Shown here: one piece after another, positions 34,901-41,801 of the stretch
Position numbering within the stretch: position 1 is the first letter of the stretch
Layout: each line of letters opens with the position of its first letter
Assembly: GCA_965242855.1 (NCBI GenBank)
Contig: OZ251509.1
Coordinates: 1,488,001 to 1,552,000, forward strand
Direction: 5' to 3'
Length of the DNA stretch: 64,000 nt
From: WTGU01 sp965242855
GTDB lineage: Bacteria; Pseudomonadota; Alphaproteobacteria; UBA828
Program-made: the position numbers and the translations under genes
The notes under the pieces: model-generated
Seen by the model: the letters and a program-made list of their open reading frames with translations, nothing else
Told to the model about the DNA's origin: nothing
The model's database searches: none

Positions 34901-35194
34901 GTCTCGGGCCACAAGGCCGTGCAGTCGTGGCTTCGCTACCGGATGCGGAAAGGCGCGGGGCGGAAATCGTCGCCGCTGGACGACATCCGCCCTGCCCGCT
35001 GGACCGCGCGCTTCACCACGGAACTACTCGAGCTTCTCTGGGTTCTGGAGGCGACGGTGGCGCTCTACCCCGAACAGGCGGACCTGCTCCGCGAAGTCGT
35101 CGCAGGCCGCTGCCTGCGGGCCGACGACCTGCCCCCCGCCCCCGCCCAGATGCGGCAACCGCCCGACAGCCGGACCAGACACCCCCTCCTCTGA
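31910..35194 (+). CDS. type ISP-like restriction-modification enzyme: PD-(D/E)xK nuclease plus N6-adenine methyltransferase, no helicase
   Basis: A single 1094-residue polypeptide. Residues about 35-90 form a PD-(D/E)xK-type nuclease core: E40, D70 in GRPDFAVH, and E84-x-K86 in GYVELKAPGKG. A helical region follows. The gamma-type adenine methyltransferase has motif I DPAVGTGTYLLG near residue 370 and the catalytic NPPYD at 490-494. Residues from about 620 onward resemble the type ISP C-terminal coupler/specificity region. Characterised ISP enzymes (LlaGI, LlaBIII) also have a RecA-like helicase between nuclease and methyltransferase; here there is no room for it. The enzyme may therefore act like a type IIG endonuclease-methylase, or be a methylation-dependent anti-phage factor. 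GGAG precedes the ATG. It is a lone gene between housekeeping operons. Confidence 0.82.
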   Translation: MTGWNASLHRALRAFASAVTAKTARVPAGAPEDRLRGPFEALMAEAAGALGWEVVCAGETALPDRLGRPDFAVHRNGLLAGYVELKAPGKGADAGRFKGRDRAQFKRFSAVPNMLYGDGDEWALYRGGTRVGAVVRLAGAVSADGARAVGAGDARAFAGLLHDFLSWEPILPLDRRGRLDLAEFASVLAPLCRMLRDDVSDAIGDDASPLVALAADWRQLLFPHATDVQFADAYAQTVAFALLLGRSEGAEPLTLESAQRALAARHNLLSRALQVLTDPHARGELSASLDLLLRVISVVPPSAFAGPRDPWLHFYEDFLAAYDPKLRKDAGVYYTPVAVVRAQVRLIDALLTGRLGRPSGFADPGVVTLDPAVGTGTYLLGVIAHALGRVEAEQGAGAVAGQATTLAGNLYGFEFLAGPYAVSELRVGRALSDQGGALPADGTHIYLTDTLESPHAEPPQLPLFLRPIAEQRRKALAVKDAVPVLVCLGNPPYDRHEAARADNGERTGAWVRWGDTGAAEEAILHDFVAPAVEAGHGVRVKNLYNLYVYFWRWALWKVFEHESASGPGVVSFITASSYLDGDAFLGMREHMRRLCDEIWVLDLGGEQRGARKSANVFAIRTPVAIAVAVRSGEADEATPAAVRYVRIEGSREEKLAALDAIDGFNAVAWRDCPDDWQAPFRPVSASDYFSWPLLTDLMPWQHSGVQLKRTWPIAPDEETLERRWRALLRAPDRSEAFRETRDRKVSSQCPPLLVGGEAEKPIAALERDAQTPRLERYAYRSFDRQWMLLDTRLGDYLRPALWRAHGAQQVYLTSLLAQLLGGGPAVTACALIPDLHHFPGGSGKSVIPLYRSPDASEANLLPGLLDRLSENYGRAITPEDFLAYLYGVLAHPAFTARFAGELETRALRVPLTKDPALFEKVRDAGARLLWLHTYGARFVPEGERPGAVPHGAARCIRAVPGAPDDYPEAFRHDGATLTLHVGAGAFAPVAADIYGFEVSGHKAVQSWLRYRMRKGAGRKSSPLDDIRPARWTARFTTELLELLWVLEATVALYPEQADLLREVVAGRCLRADDLPPAPAQMRQPPDSRTRHPLL
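34156..34182. repeat. palindromic element inserted in frame within the methyltransferase gene
   Basis: CCCCTA, TTGG, TAGGGG form a perfect short stem at 34160-34175 inside a longer imperfect palindrome (GCCCTCCCCTA against TAGGGGGCGAGGC). It is translated as CPPLLVGGEAEKP, a low-complexity insertion that interrupts otherwise ordinary protein sequence. Similar G/C-rich palindromes inserted in reading frames are common in alphaproteobacterial genomes. Only this copy was noticed in the window. Confidence 0.4.
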
Positions 35195-35275
35195 CGCCGC
35201 TGCCCGAGCCCGGAATCCCGCGCACCGAAAGCGCTCCGTTTCACCCCCGGGGACAGGGCATGAGGAGAATACGCG

Positions 35276-36493
35276 CTATCCGCGCGAGGGCGGCCAGCGC
35301 CAGATATCCCCCCCCTGCTTCATGTAGGCGCGAGAAAGGACCATTTTGTGGACTTCGGTAGCACCGTCCACGAGTTTCGCCGAGCGCGCGTAGCGATACA
35401 TCCACTCGAGCAGCGTGTCCTGCGAATAACCGCGGGCACCACAAAGCTGGATGCAGGTGTCGATCACCTTGTTGAGGGTTTCGGACACGTGAACCTTGGC
35501 CATCGACAGCTCGGTCCGCGCCTTTTCTCCCCGGTCGAGCTTCCAGGCGGCGTGCATCGTGAGCAGGCGGCCAATCTGAATGTCCATCGCGGCCTGTCCC
35601 AACATCCACTGCACGCCCTCGCGCTCGGCGAGGGCGCTGCCGAAGGCGCGGCGCGCGCCGACATAATCGCGGGCGATGTCCATCGCTCGCTTCGCCATGC
35701 CGAGCCAGCGCATGCAGTGAGTCAGCCGCGCCGGGCCGAGGCGGATCTGGGTCGCCCGAAGACCGTCGCCGATCGCCATCAGGACGTCGCGGTCGGCCAC
35801 TTCCAGGCCTTCGAAACGGAGCTCGCAATGGCCGCCATGCTCTTCGGGCCCCATGATAGGCACCTTGCGCACGAGCTCCCAGCCCGGCTGGTCGGCGTGG
35901 AAGAGGAACGCGCTCAGGCCATTGCGCGGGTCTTCCGAGGTCCGTGCGACCAGAATGAAGTGCTTGGCGACGCCGGCGCCGGTGATGAACCATTTGCGGC
36001 CGTGGATCGCCCAGCGGTCGTTCCCCTTCCGCTCGGCGCGGGTCAGCATCATGCCGCCGGGGTCGGAGCCGGAACCGGGAGCGGGTTCTGTCATGGCGAA
36101 GGCCGAGCGCACCGCGCCGTCGACGATCGGCTGTAGCCAACGCTCCTTCTGATCCTCCGTCCCGACCGTCTCCAGCAAGCGCATGTTGCCGTCGTCCGGG
36201 GCCGCGCAGTTCAGGGCGAGCGGGCCGAAGAGCGCATAGGCAGCTTCCTCGTAGAGCACCGCCTGGCCTACGAATGGAAGCTCCATGCCACCCCGCGCGC
36301 GTGGCACCTGAGGTGCCCACAGCCCCGCTTCCCTCGCCTTCTCCCGAACGCCGTCGAGAACATCGAGAGGAACGTTCTCATGTTCGTCGAAACAATCCCT
36401 CCGTTCTTCAAGCGGGATGCAATAATTACGAATGAACCTCTTGATTTTCTTTCGATAATCCTCAATTTCCGGTGCCGGCGTGAAGTCGATCAT
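35276..36493 (-). CDS. acyl-CoA dehydrogenase family protein
   Basis: An FAD-dependent dehydrogenase of 405 residues. The three acyl-CoA dehydrogenase domains are visible: N-terminal helices; the middle beta domain with FAMTEPAPGSGSDPGGM and WFITGAGVAKHFI; and C-terminal helices with RRAFGSALAEREGVQWMLGQ and CGARGYSQDTLLEWMYRYAR. Homologues oxidise acyl-CoAs between C2 and C3; chain length is not predictable. It starts at ATG 36493 behind GGGAGAGTGGA. It is convergent with the nuclease-methyltransferase gene (81-bp gap) and divergent from the DUF7662 gene across 165 bp. Confidence 0.93.
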   Translation of the reverse strand: MIDFTPAPEIEDYRKKIKRFIRNYCIPLEERRDCFDEHENVPLDVLDGVREKAREAGLWAPQVPRARGGMELPFVGQAVLYEEAAYALFGPLALNCAAPDDGNMRLLETVGTEDQKERWLQPIVDGAVRSAFAMTEPAPGSGSDPGGMMLTRAERKGNDRWAIHGRKWFITGAGVAKHFILVARTSEDPRNGLSAFLFHADQPGWELVRKVPIMGPEEHGGHCELRFEGLEVADRDVLMAIGDGLRATQIRLGPARLTHCMRWLGMAKRAMDIARDYVGARRAFGSALAEREGVQWMLGQAAMDIQIGRLLTMHAAWKLDRGEKARTELSMAKVHVSETLNKVIDTCIQLCGARGYSQDTLLEWMYRYARSAKLVDGATEVHKMVLSRAYMKQGGDIWRWPPSRG

Positions 36494-36595
36494 TCCACTC
36501 TCCCGCTGTTTGCCCCCAGGGCGATAGCATGGTTCTGGATCGCGAGGCATCCCGCAACCCCGCCGGCGCGTGGCGGTCCGGTTTCGAATTGTTGC

Positions 36596-36624
36596 TTGGC
36601 GGCAGTGTTGATTTGTTATAACAA
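36596..36624 (+). promoter_or_regulatory. promoter/operator of the DUF7662 gene with TTGTTATAACAA palindrome
   Basis: An AT-rich island in GC-rich DNA. TATAAC (36617-36622) is a good -10 box and lies inside the perfect 12-bp palindrome TTGTTATAACAA (36613-36624). Upstream TTGGCG (36596-36601) or TTGCTT (36592-36597) could serve as the -35 with spacers of 15 or 19 bp. The layout fits an autoregulated toxin-antitoxin operon. A strong AAGGAG ribosome site follows at 36646-36651. Confidence 0.5.
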
Positions 36625-36658
36625 CAGTAACGAATTAATCGGGGGAAGGAGTCCGTGC

Positions 36659-37090
36659 ATGTCCAAGTACGGGCCCTTGGCGGCTCGCCTGCGCGAGGCG
36701 GGACGGGACTTCGTGCCCCTCACCTTCGACGAGATCGAAGGCATCGTTGGAGCGAAGCTGCCGGCGTCGGCATTCAAGCACCGGGCGTGGTGGTCCAACA
36801 ACCCGTCGAACAGCACGATCACTCACGCTTGGCTCGATGCGGGGTACCGAACGGCGGACGTGAATATGCCCGGCCGCCGGCTGATATTCCGAAAAGCCGC
36901 GCCGGCGTCCGGAAATCGTCGCGGCGGCAATCTGTGGCAGGAACCCGAAGCGTTCGTACCGGGCGGCGCCGGCTTCTTCTCGCGCATCTTCGGCGCGCTC
37001 AAGGGTACGGTGACCGCTTGCGCGAACCCGCCGCGAGCGCGTTGCGGAACGCGCACGGCCCGGACGCGCGACTCGCCGTGTCTTCCATGA
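36659..37090 (+). CDS. DUF7662-like small protein fused to an antitoxin-like tail
   Basis: A 143-residue protein. The first ~85 residues (MSKYGPLAARLREAG, LTFDEIEGIVGAKLP, FKHRAWWSNNPSN, HAWLDAGYRTADVN) match the small DUF7662 family of unknown function. Residues ~110-122 (SRIFGALKGTVTA) resemble the extreme C-terminus of Phd/VapB-type antitoxins, after which the frame becomes Arg/Thr-rich and looks non-native. Immediately downstream, in other frames, lie remnants of a PIN-domain toxin. The simplest reading is a deletion that joined a DUF7662 gene to the end of a decayed toxin-antitoxin cassette. The DUF7662 part itself looks intact and has a strong promoter and ribosome site. Confidence 0.65.
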   Translation: MSKYGPLAARLREAGRDFVPLTFDEIEGIVGAKLPASAFKHRAWWSNNPSNSTITHAWLDAGYRTADVNMPGRRLIFRKAAPASGNRRGGNLWQEPEAFVPGGAGFFSRIFGALKGTVTACANPPRARCGTRTARTRDSPCLP

Positions 37091-37352
37091 CCGCGTGGGA
37101 AGCGGGATGGCGCTCGCGATCGGTCCCGACGTCTGGTTCGAACGCTTCCGCGCCCTGCCGGGGGTGACGCTGGCGGAGTTGCCGGTCTCGGTCCTGATCG
37201 CGGCGGTGACTCTCCCCGGCGCACCGCCCGCCGACCCCGTCGATCGTATTCTCGCGGCGACGGCGCGGGCGTTCGGGTACATGTTGGTGACCCGCGACCG
37301 GCATCTTCTGGCTTACGGGGCCATCGGCCACGCACGGATCATGGCGTGTTGA
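37009..37352 (+). pseudogene. PIN-domain (VapC-like) toxin remnant
   Basis: Two overlapping frames carry pieces of one PIN nuclease. The first, from 37009, reads GDRLREPAASALRN, then DARLAVSSMTAWEAG. The second, reaching the stop at 37352, reads LAIGPDVWFERFRALPG, LAELPVSVLIAAV, DPVDRILAATARAFG and TRDRHLLAYGAIGHARIMA, which includes two acidic catalytic positions. The N-terminal strand with the first catalytic aspartate is missing, and a small deletion after AWE shifts the frame. The toxin is therefore probably non-functional. The antitoxin tail is fused to the preceding gene. Confidence 0.65.
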
Positions 37353-37455
37353 TGCACCCGGGGAAGTGCGCCGTGAAATTCACCCCTCCGTTACGACTGT
37401 CTCGACGGCATGCGGGAATGGCGCCGCCTCCGTTTTGCCGCTATGCTCGCGGCCC

Positions 37456-38109
37456 ATGAAGGTCGACATCGTCTCGGATACGATCTGTCCGTGGTGTTAC
37501 ATTGGGAAGCGTCGATTCGAGCGGGCGCTCGCCGCGCGCGCGAGCACGGATGCCGTCGTTGCATGGCGGCCGTTTCAACTCAATCCCGACATGCCCGCCG
37601 AGGGAGTGGAGCGGCGCGGCTACATGATGGCCAAATTCGGTTCCGAGGCGCGGGTCGCCGAGATTTTCGATACGATCGAGCGCGCTGGCGCCGCCGAGAA
37701 CATTTGCTTCGTCTTCGACCGCATCGCACGGACGCCCAACACCGTGGACTCCCACCGCCTGATCGCCTTCGCCGGGCGTCACGGCGCCCAGGACGCGGCG
37801 GTTGAAGCCCTGTTCCGGCGGTATTTCGAGCAGGGCGAGGACATCGGTGACGTCGACGTGCTCGCTGCCGCCGGTGAGGACGCCGGCCTGGACAAGGCGA
37901 CGGTCCGCCGCTTCCTCGCGGGCGACGAAGGCGTCGAGGAGGTAAGGCGGGAGAGCGCGGACGCGAGCCGGAGGGGTGTCTCCGGCGTGCCGTGCTTCGT
38001 TTTCGAGAGCCGCTACGCCGTTTCCGGTGCGCAGGAGCCGGCGGTGTTCGAACGGGTCTTCGATCTCGTCGAGAACGGGCGTCTCAGCGCGCAGGGCGGC
38101 GCTCCGTAG
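37456..38109 (+). CDS. DsbA family oxidoreductase (FrnE-like)
   Basis: A cytoplasmic thioredoxin-fold protein of 217 residues without a signal peptide. The active site is CPWC in SDTICPWCYIGKRRFERAL, and the cis-proline loop is GVSGVPCFVF. The insertion of the helical subdomain matches FrnE/2-hydroxychromene-isomerase-like DsbA relatives, which act as disulfide oxidoreductases, some in polyketide biosynthesis or stress resistance. ATG 37456 is used because it directly precedes the first strand. The 3' end overlaps the convergent AsmA-like gene by 26 bp. Confidence 0.88.
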   Translation: MKVDIVSDTICPWCYIGKRRFERALAARASTDAVVAWRPFQLNPDMPAEGVERRGYMMAKFGSEARVAEIFDTIERAGAAENICFVFDRIARTPNTVDSHRLIAFAGRHGAQDAAVEALFRRYFEQGEDIGDVDVLAAAGEDAGLDKATVRRFLAGDEGVEEVRRESADASRRGVSGVPCFVFESRYAVSGAQEPAVFERVFDLVENGRLSAQGGAP

Positions 38110-41100
38110 CGTCGTCGTCAGTCGGCTCGCCGTCGCCGAGGAACGAAAACAGGTTCCGCAGAAACCCCGGCGCGAGCGCGGCAATCGGGTTTATCGTGAC
38201 GGCGGGCTCGTCGAACGTGCCGTCGACCCGGTAGGTGGCCGCGAACACCCCGTCGCCATCGCTGCCGAACAGGATCTCTCTCAACAGGGGAATGTTGCCG
38301 ACGATGGCGCCGACGATGCTGTTTAAGGCATAGACCGGAACGATCGTACCCCGGATGCCGACCTCGTCCGTCTCGAGGTCGAGCGTCCCATCGGCGTTGA
38401 TGCCGATGGACAAGCCGGCGGCCCTGGCGTCTTCCACGACGAGGACGTCGTCCACGATCGAGAACGGCATGGAGAACGTCTCGAAGGCGATGCCGTCGTT
38501 CCGCAGCATGTCGAGAATGCCGGTCAGCGTCGCGACGGAGAGGAGTTCGGCCAGTGTCGGCGCGTCGATCAGGCGGTAGTCGCGAATCGTGACCGTGCCG
38601 GTGATCGGCGCATCCGGGAGGTCGTCGTGCAACACTGCCTCCATCAGAAGACGCCCGCCGAGCGCGTTGTCGTAGATGTCGAAGACGCGCGCCACCGCGC
38701 CCGCGTCGTTCGAGTGGACGATCAGCCGGCGCTTCGTCCCCAGCGGCTCCAGAACCAGACGGAACGCCCCTCCTGTGGGGAGCGTCCCTTCGAGAAAACC
38801 GGTGTGCCGGCCCGCGGGATCGACGACGAAACGCGCGTGCGCGTCCGTCAATTGCTGGTTTTCGGCGGTAATCAGGCGCTGGACGGCGAGCTCCAGCATC
38901 AGCGGGCCCGAATCCGGCGTGCCCTCCGCCATGAGCCGTTTCAGATACGGCTGGGCGTCGAGACCGGCGCCGGTGACGGAAACGAACCAGCCGCCGTCGG
39001 CAGCGGGTTCGATCCGCCCGGCGATATCCGTCAGGCCGTACCGAATGCGTTCGATGGTGATGCCGCGGAGGGAGTCCAGCCCGCGCTCGAAGACCGCCTG
39101 CCCCGCGCCGTGGAAACCGTCGATCTGCACGTCGATGCCGGCGAGTTCGATTCCGCCGACAAGCGGAAACATCGCGAGGACGCGCATCCGCCCCTTCTCG
39201 CCCTTGGGCTTGGTCCACAGGAGTTCCGGGATTTCGAGCGCGGCGTTCCCCGCGTCGATCTCGAGCGCCGCGCGCGGCGTCCCCCCTCGCCCCGGGTCGG
39301 TGAACACGGCGTCGAGCGCGAGAGGCCCGCGCGCATAGGGCGCCAGATCGATTCCGAGGGCCGCCCGCCCGTCCGGCGTCAGGGTCGTGGAGAGGTCGTA
39401 ACGGCTGGCGAACGGCGCGTCGTCGCCGAAATTCTCCCGCCAGGCGACCGTCGCGGGCATACCGTGGATCTTCGCCGTGCCCCGAAGATCCATGCCGGCG
39501 CCGTCGATGCCGATGCGGAACGCACCCTCGGTCAGTGCGAACAAGCCGTCGAACGCGACCATCCGCCCCTCCCTCACCTGGGCCGTGGCGTCCAGCGCGA
39601 TTTGCTGGCGCTCCACGTCCTTGAGCAGCGGCAGCGCGACCGTGAGTTCGGCTTCCACCGTGCCGCCGACCCGCTCCGGCCGCAGCCCGACCTCGTCCAT
39701 CAGCGCGAGGCGCGGGTGATCGAGCAGAGCGAGAGCGTCCGCCGCCGGCCCCCCTGCCTGCACGACGGTTCGCATGTGCGGGCGTTCGGCCTGTATATCG
39801 CTCAACCGCGCTGTCGCATGCCGCGCCGTGATTCCGAAAAGCCGCCCGCCGCTCATCGTCAAATCGAGCGACTCGCCGGTGAAGTGCGCCGCTCCGTCGA
39901 CTCCCTCCGCGGGTGGCATCGGGCGGAGAAAATGGATACGCGCGTCCTCGAACGTAAACGTGCCCGTAGCTGCCTTCGAGTCGAAGCGGCCGGTCTCGAA
40001 GGCAGCCGGCTCGATGGCGAGTGCCGCGTCCAGATGCGTGATCGCGCCGTGTTCGACGTTGCGCAGGATCCAGTCCCTCCCGCCCCCGATCACATCCGCC
40101 GGCCAGTAGTCGGAGAGGGAATCGAACGGCAGGTCGAACGCCTGGAATCGCCCCTCGACGCCGACGCCTGCGTCGGTACGCCGGATCTCGCCGGTCAGCG
40201 TAAAGCGCGGCCGGTCGGTGTTGAGTGTGAAGGATTCGAGCGTCAACCGGGAGAAATCGCCGTCGACGGCACCGACGGCCGCGAGCCGGTGCACCGGCAC
40301 GGGCGCCGGAAGGACCTCCGGTAGTGCGATCTCTCCCGCCCCGCCCACGATGTCGAAAGCGACGTTCTCGATCGCGCCGGTCGGCGCCAGGGTGAGCGAA
40401 ACCGTGCCCGCAAACGGGACCTGGGCCGAAGCGAGCGTTTCCGGCCCAGCGGCGAGGGAGGCGATGCGCGCGCCTTCGAAGGCGACCGTGGCCGTCGTCG
40501 CGCCGAAGTCCCCCGTCTCGAAGGCGCCCGGCTCAATGGCGAGCGCCGCGTCCAGATGCGTGATCGCGCCGTGTTCGACGTTGCGCAGGATCCAGTCCCT
40601 CCCGCCCCCGATCACATCCGCCGGCCAGTAGTCGGAGAGGGAATCGAACGGCAGGTCGAATGCCTGGAATCGCCCCTCGACGCCGACGCCTGCGTCGGTG
40701 AGCCGGATCTCGCCGGTCAGCGTAAAGCGCGGCCGGTCGGTGTTGAGTGCGAAGGATTCGAGCGTCAACCGGGAGAAATCGCCGTCGACGGCACCGACGG
40801 CCGCGAGCCGGTGCACCGGCATGGGCACCGGGAGGACCTCCGGCAGCGCGATCTCTCCCGCCCCGCCCACGACGTCGAAAGCGACACCCTCGACGGCACC
40901 GGGCGGCGTCAGAGCGAACGATGCCGCGCCCGAGAGCGGGACCCGGAGCGGGGCGAAGGTTTCCAGCGCAGGATCGATTCCGGCGAGCGCCGCCGGGTTC
41001 AGATCGGAGAAAGTGATCGTTACCTCGCCCCGACCGCTCCGCCGATCGCGCAGCGCCAGGACCTCGATATGGGCGTCGGCGCCTTCCAGCCGCGCGTCCA

Positions 41101-41725
41101 GAGACAGCAGGCCGGCAATCCGGGCCTCGTCGAGATCGACCACGAGCTCGGCCTTGTGCGCCGTCCAGGTGCGGCCGGTCGATTCGTCCGAGATGACTAG
41201 ATGCGCGTCGAGGACGCCAACATGTTCGAGCCACGCCAGCGGATGGTCCTCGCGCGGCGGATCAAGCAGGCTGGCGGCAAGCGCGGGGCCGGCGTTCTCT
41301 GCGCCTTCGTCGCCGGCTCGGGCGAAGCGCAGCCCCCCTTCCCCCGCGCGCATGAGAGTCAGGCGCGGCCCGATCAGCTCGATCGACGACGGCGCGACGA
41401 CGCCGCGCAGCAGGGCGGCCCCGCTCAGCCCGATCGAGACTTCCGGCGCCGTGACCAGGGGTTCGCCTCCGGCGCTGGCTATTCGCGCGTTGACCACCCG
41501 GATGTCGAGCGCGCGCTCCCAGCCGGCCCAGGTCAGGATCGTGTCGTCGAAGTCGATCCGGTAAGGCGCATCGTCTTCCTGGAGCGCGTCCTGGATGTAG
41601 GGCGACAGGAAGCCGATGGAGAGCGGCCCGCTCGACAGCCGCCAAGCGCCGATCGCGAAGGCGACGGCGAGGGCGCCGAACAGGGCGCCGGCAACGTGAA
41701 GAACGATTCGGGCCGTCGATTTCAT
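38084..41725 (-). CDS. AsmA/YhdP-like envelope protein with an internal duplication
   Basis: A 1213-residue envelope protein. A single N-terminal membrane segment (IVLHVAGALFGALAVAFAIGAW) anchors it in the inner membrane, and the rest is a long, beta-rich periplasmic region of the DUF3971/AsmA-C type. Such proteins are thought to form hydrophobic bridges that move phospholipids to the outer membrane. Two consecutive stretches of 174 residues are almost identical (for example both contain DSLSDYWPADVIGGGRDW), encoded by DNA repeats offset by exactly 522 bp. Without the extra unit the protein would be about 1040 residues, closer to usual lengths. It is divergent from glnE across 76 bp, a conserved alphaproteobacterial arrangement. 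Confidence 0.85.
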   Translation of the reverse strand: MKSTARIVLHVAGALFGALAVAFAIGAWRLSSGPLSIGFLSPYIQDALQEDDAPYRIDFDDTILTWAGWERALDIRVVNARIASAGGEPLVTAPEVSIGLSGAALLRGVVAPSSIELIGPRLTLMRAGEGGLRFARAGDEGAENAGPALAASLLDPPREDHPLAWLEHVGVLDAHLVISDESTGRTWTAHKAELVVDLDEARIAGLLSLDARLEGADAHIEVLALRDRRSGRGEVTITFSDLNPAALAGIDPALETFAPLRVPLSGAASFALTPPGAVEGVAFDVVGGAGEIALPEVLPVPMPVHRLAAVGAVDGDFSRLTLESFALNTDRPRFTLTGEIRLTDAGVGVEGRFQAFDLPFDSLSDYWPADVIGGGRDWILRNVEHGAITHLDAALAIEPGAFETGDFGATTATVAFEGARIASLAAGPETLASAQVPFAGTVSLTLAPTGAIENVAFDIVGGAGEIALPEVLPAPVPVHRLAAVGAVDGDFSRLTLESFTLNTDRPRFTLTGEIRRTDAGVGVEGRFQAFDLPFDSLSDYWPADVIGGGRDWILRNVEHGAITHLDAALAIEPAAFETGRFDSKAATGTFTFEDARIHFLRPMPPAEGVDGAAHFTGESLDLTMSGGRLFGITARHATARLSDIQAERPHMRTVVQAGGPAADALALLDHPRLALMDEVGLRPERVGGTVEAELTVALPLLKDVERQQIALDATAQVREGRMVAFDGLFALTEGAFRIGIDGAGMDLRGTAKIHGMPATVAWRENFGDDAPFASRYDLSTTLTPDGRAALGIDLAPYARGPLALDAVFTDPGRGGTPRAALEIDAGNAALEIPELLWTKPKGEKGRMRVLAMFPLVGGIELAGIDVQIDGFHGAGQAVFERGLDSLRGITIERIRYGLTDIAGRIEPAADGGWFVSVTGAGLDAQPYLKRLMAEGTPDSGPLMLELAVQRLITAENQQLTDAHARFVVDPAGRHTGFLEGTLPTGGAFRLVLEPLGTKRRLIVHSNDAGAVARVFDIYDNALGGRLLMEAVLHDDLPDAPITGTVTIRDYRLIDAPTLAELLSVATLTGILDMLRNDGIAFETFSMPFSIVDDVLVVEDARAAGLSIGINADGTLDLETDEVGIRGTIVPVYALNSIVGAIVGNIPLLREILFGSDGDGVFAATYRVDGTFDEPAVTINPIAALAPGFLRNLFSFLGDGEPTDDDATERRPAR
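39993..40372. repeat. in-gene direct repeat, copy 1
   Basis: Near-identical to 40515-40894 at an offset of 522 bp. Only scattered single-base differences are visible, for example gatggcga against aatggcga at the left end. The offset is a multiple of three, so the reading frame of the AsmA-like gene is preserved. Similarity fades at both ends. Confidence 0.9.
40515..40894. repeat. in-gene direct repeat, copy 2
   Basis: Partner of 39993-40372. It encodes the upstream (N-terminal) copy of the duplicated AsmA-like module. The high nucleotide identity, including third codon positions, points to a recent tandem duplication or ongoing gene conversion. Confidence 0.9.
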
Positions 41726-41801
41726 TCCGGTACGCGGGGCCGGCCGCGGCGGCTTTTAGCGATCACGCGATCGTCGCTTCTTGTAATACAATCGATTCGC
41801 A

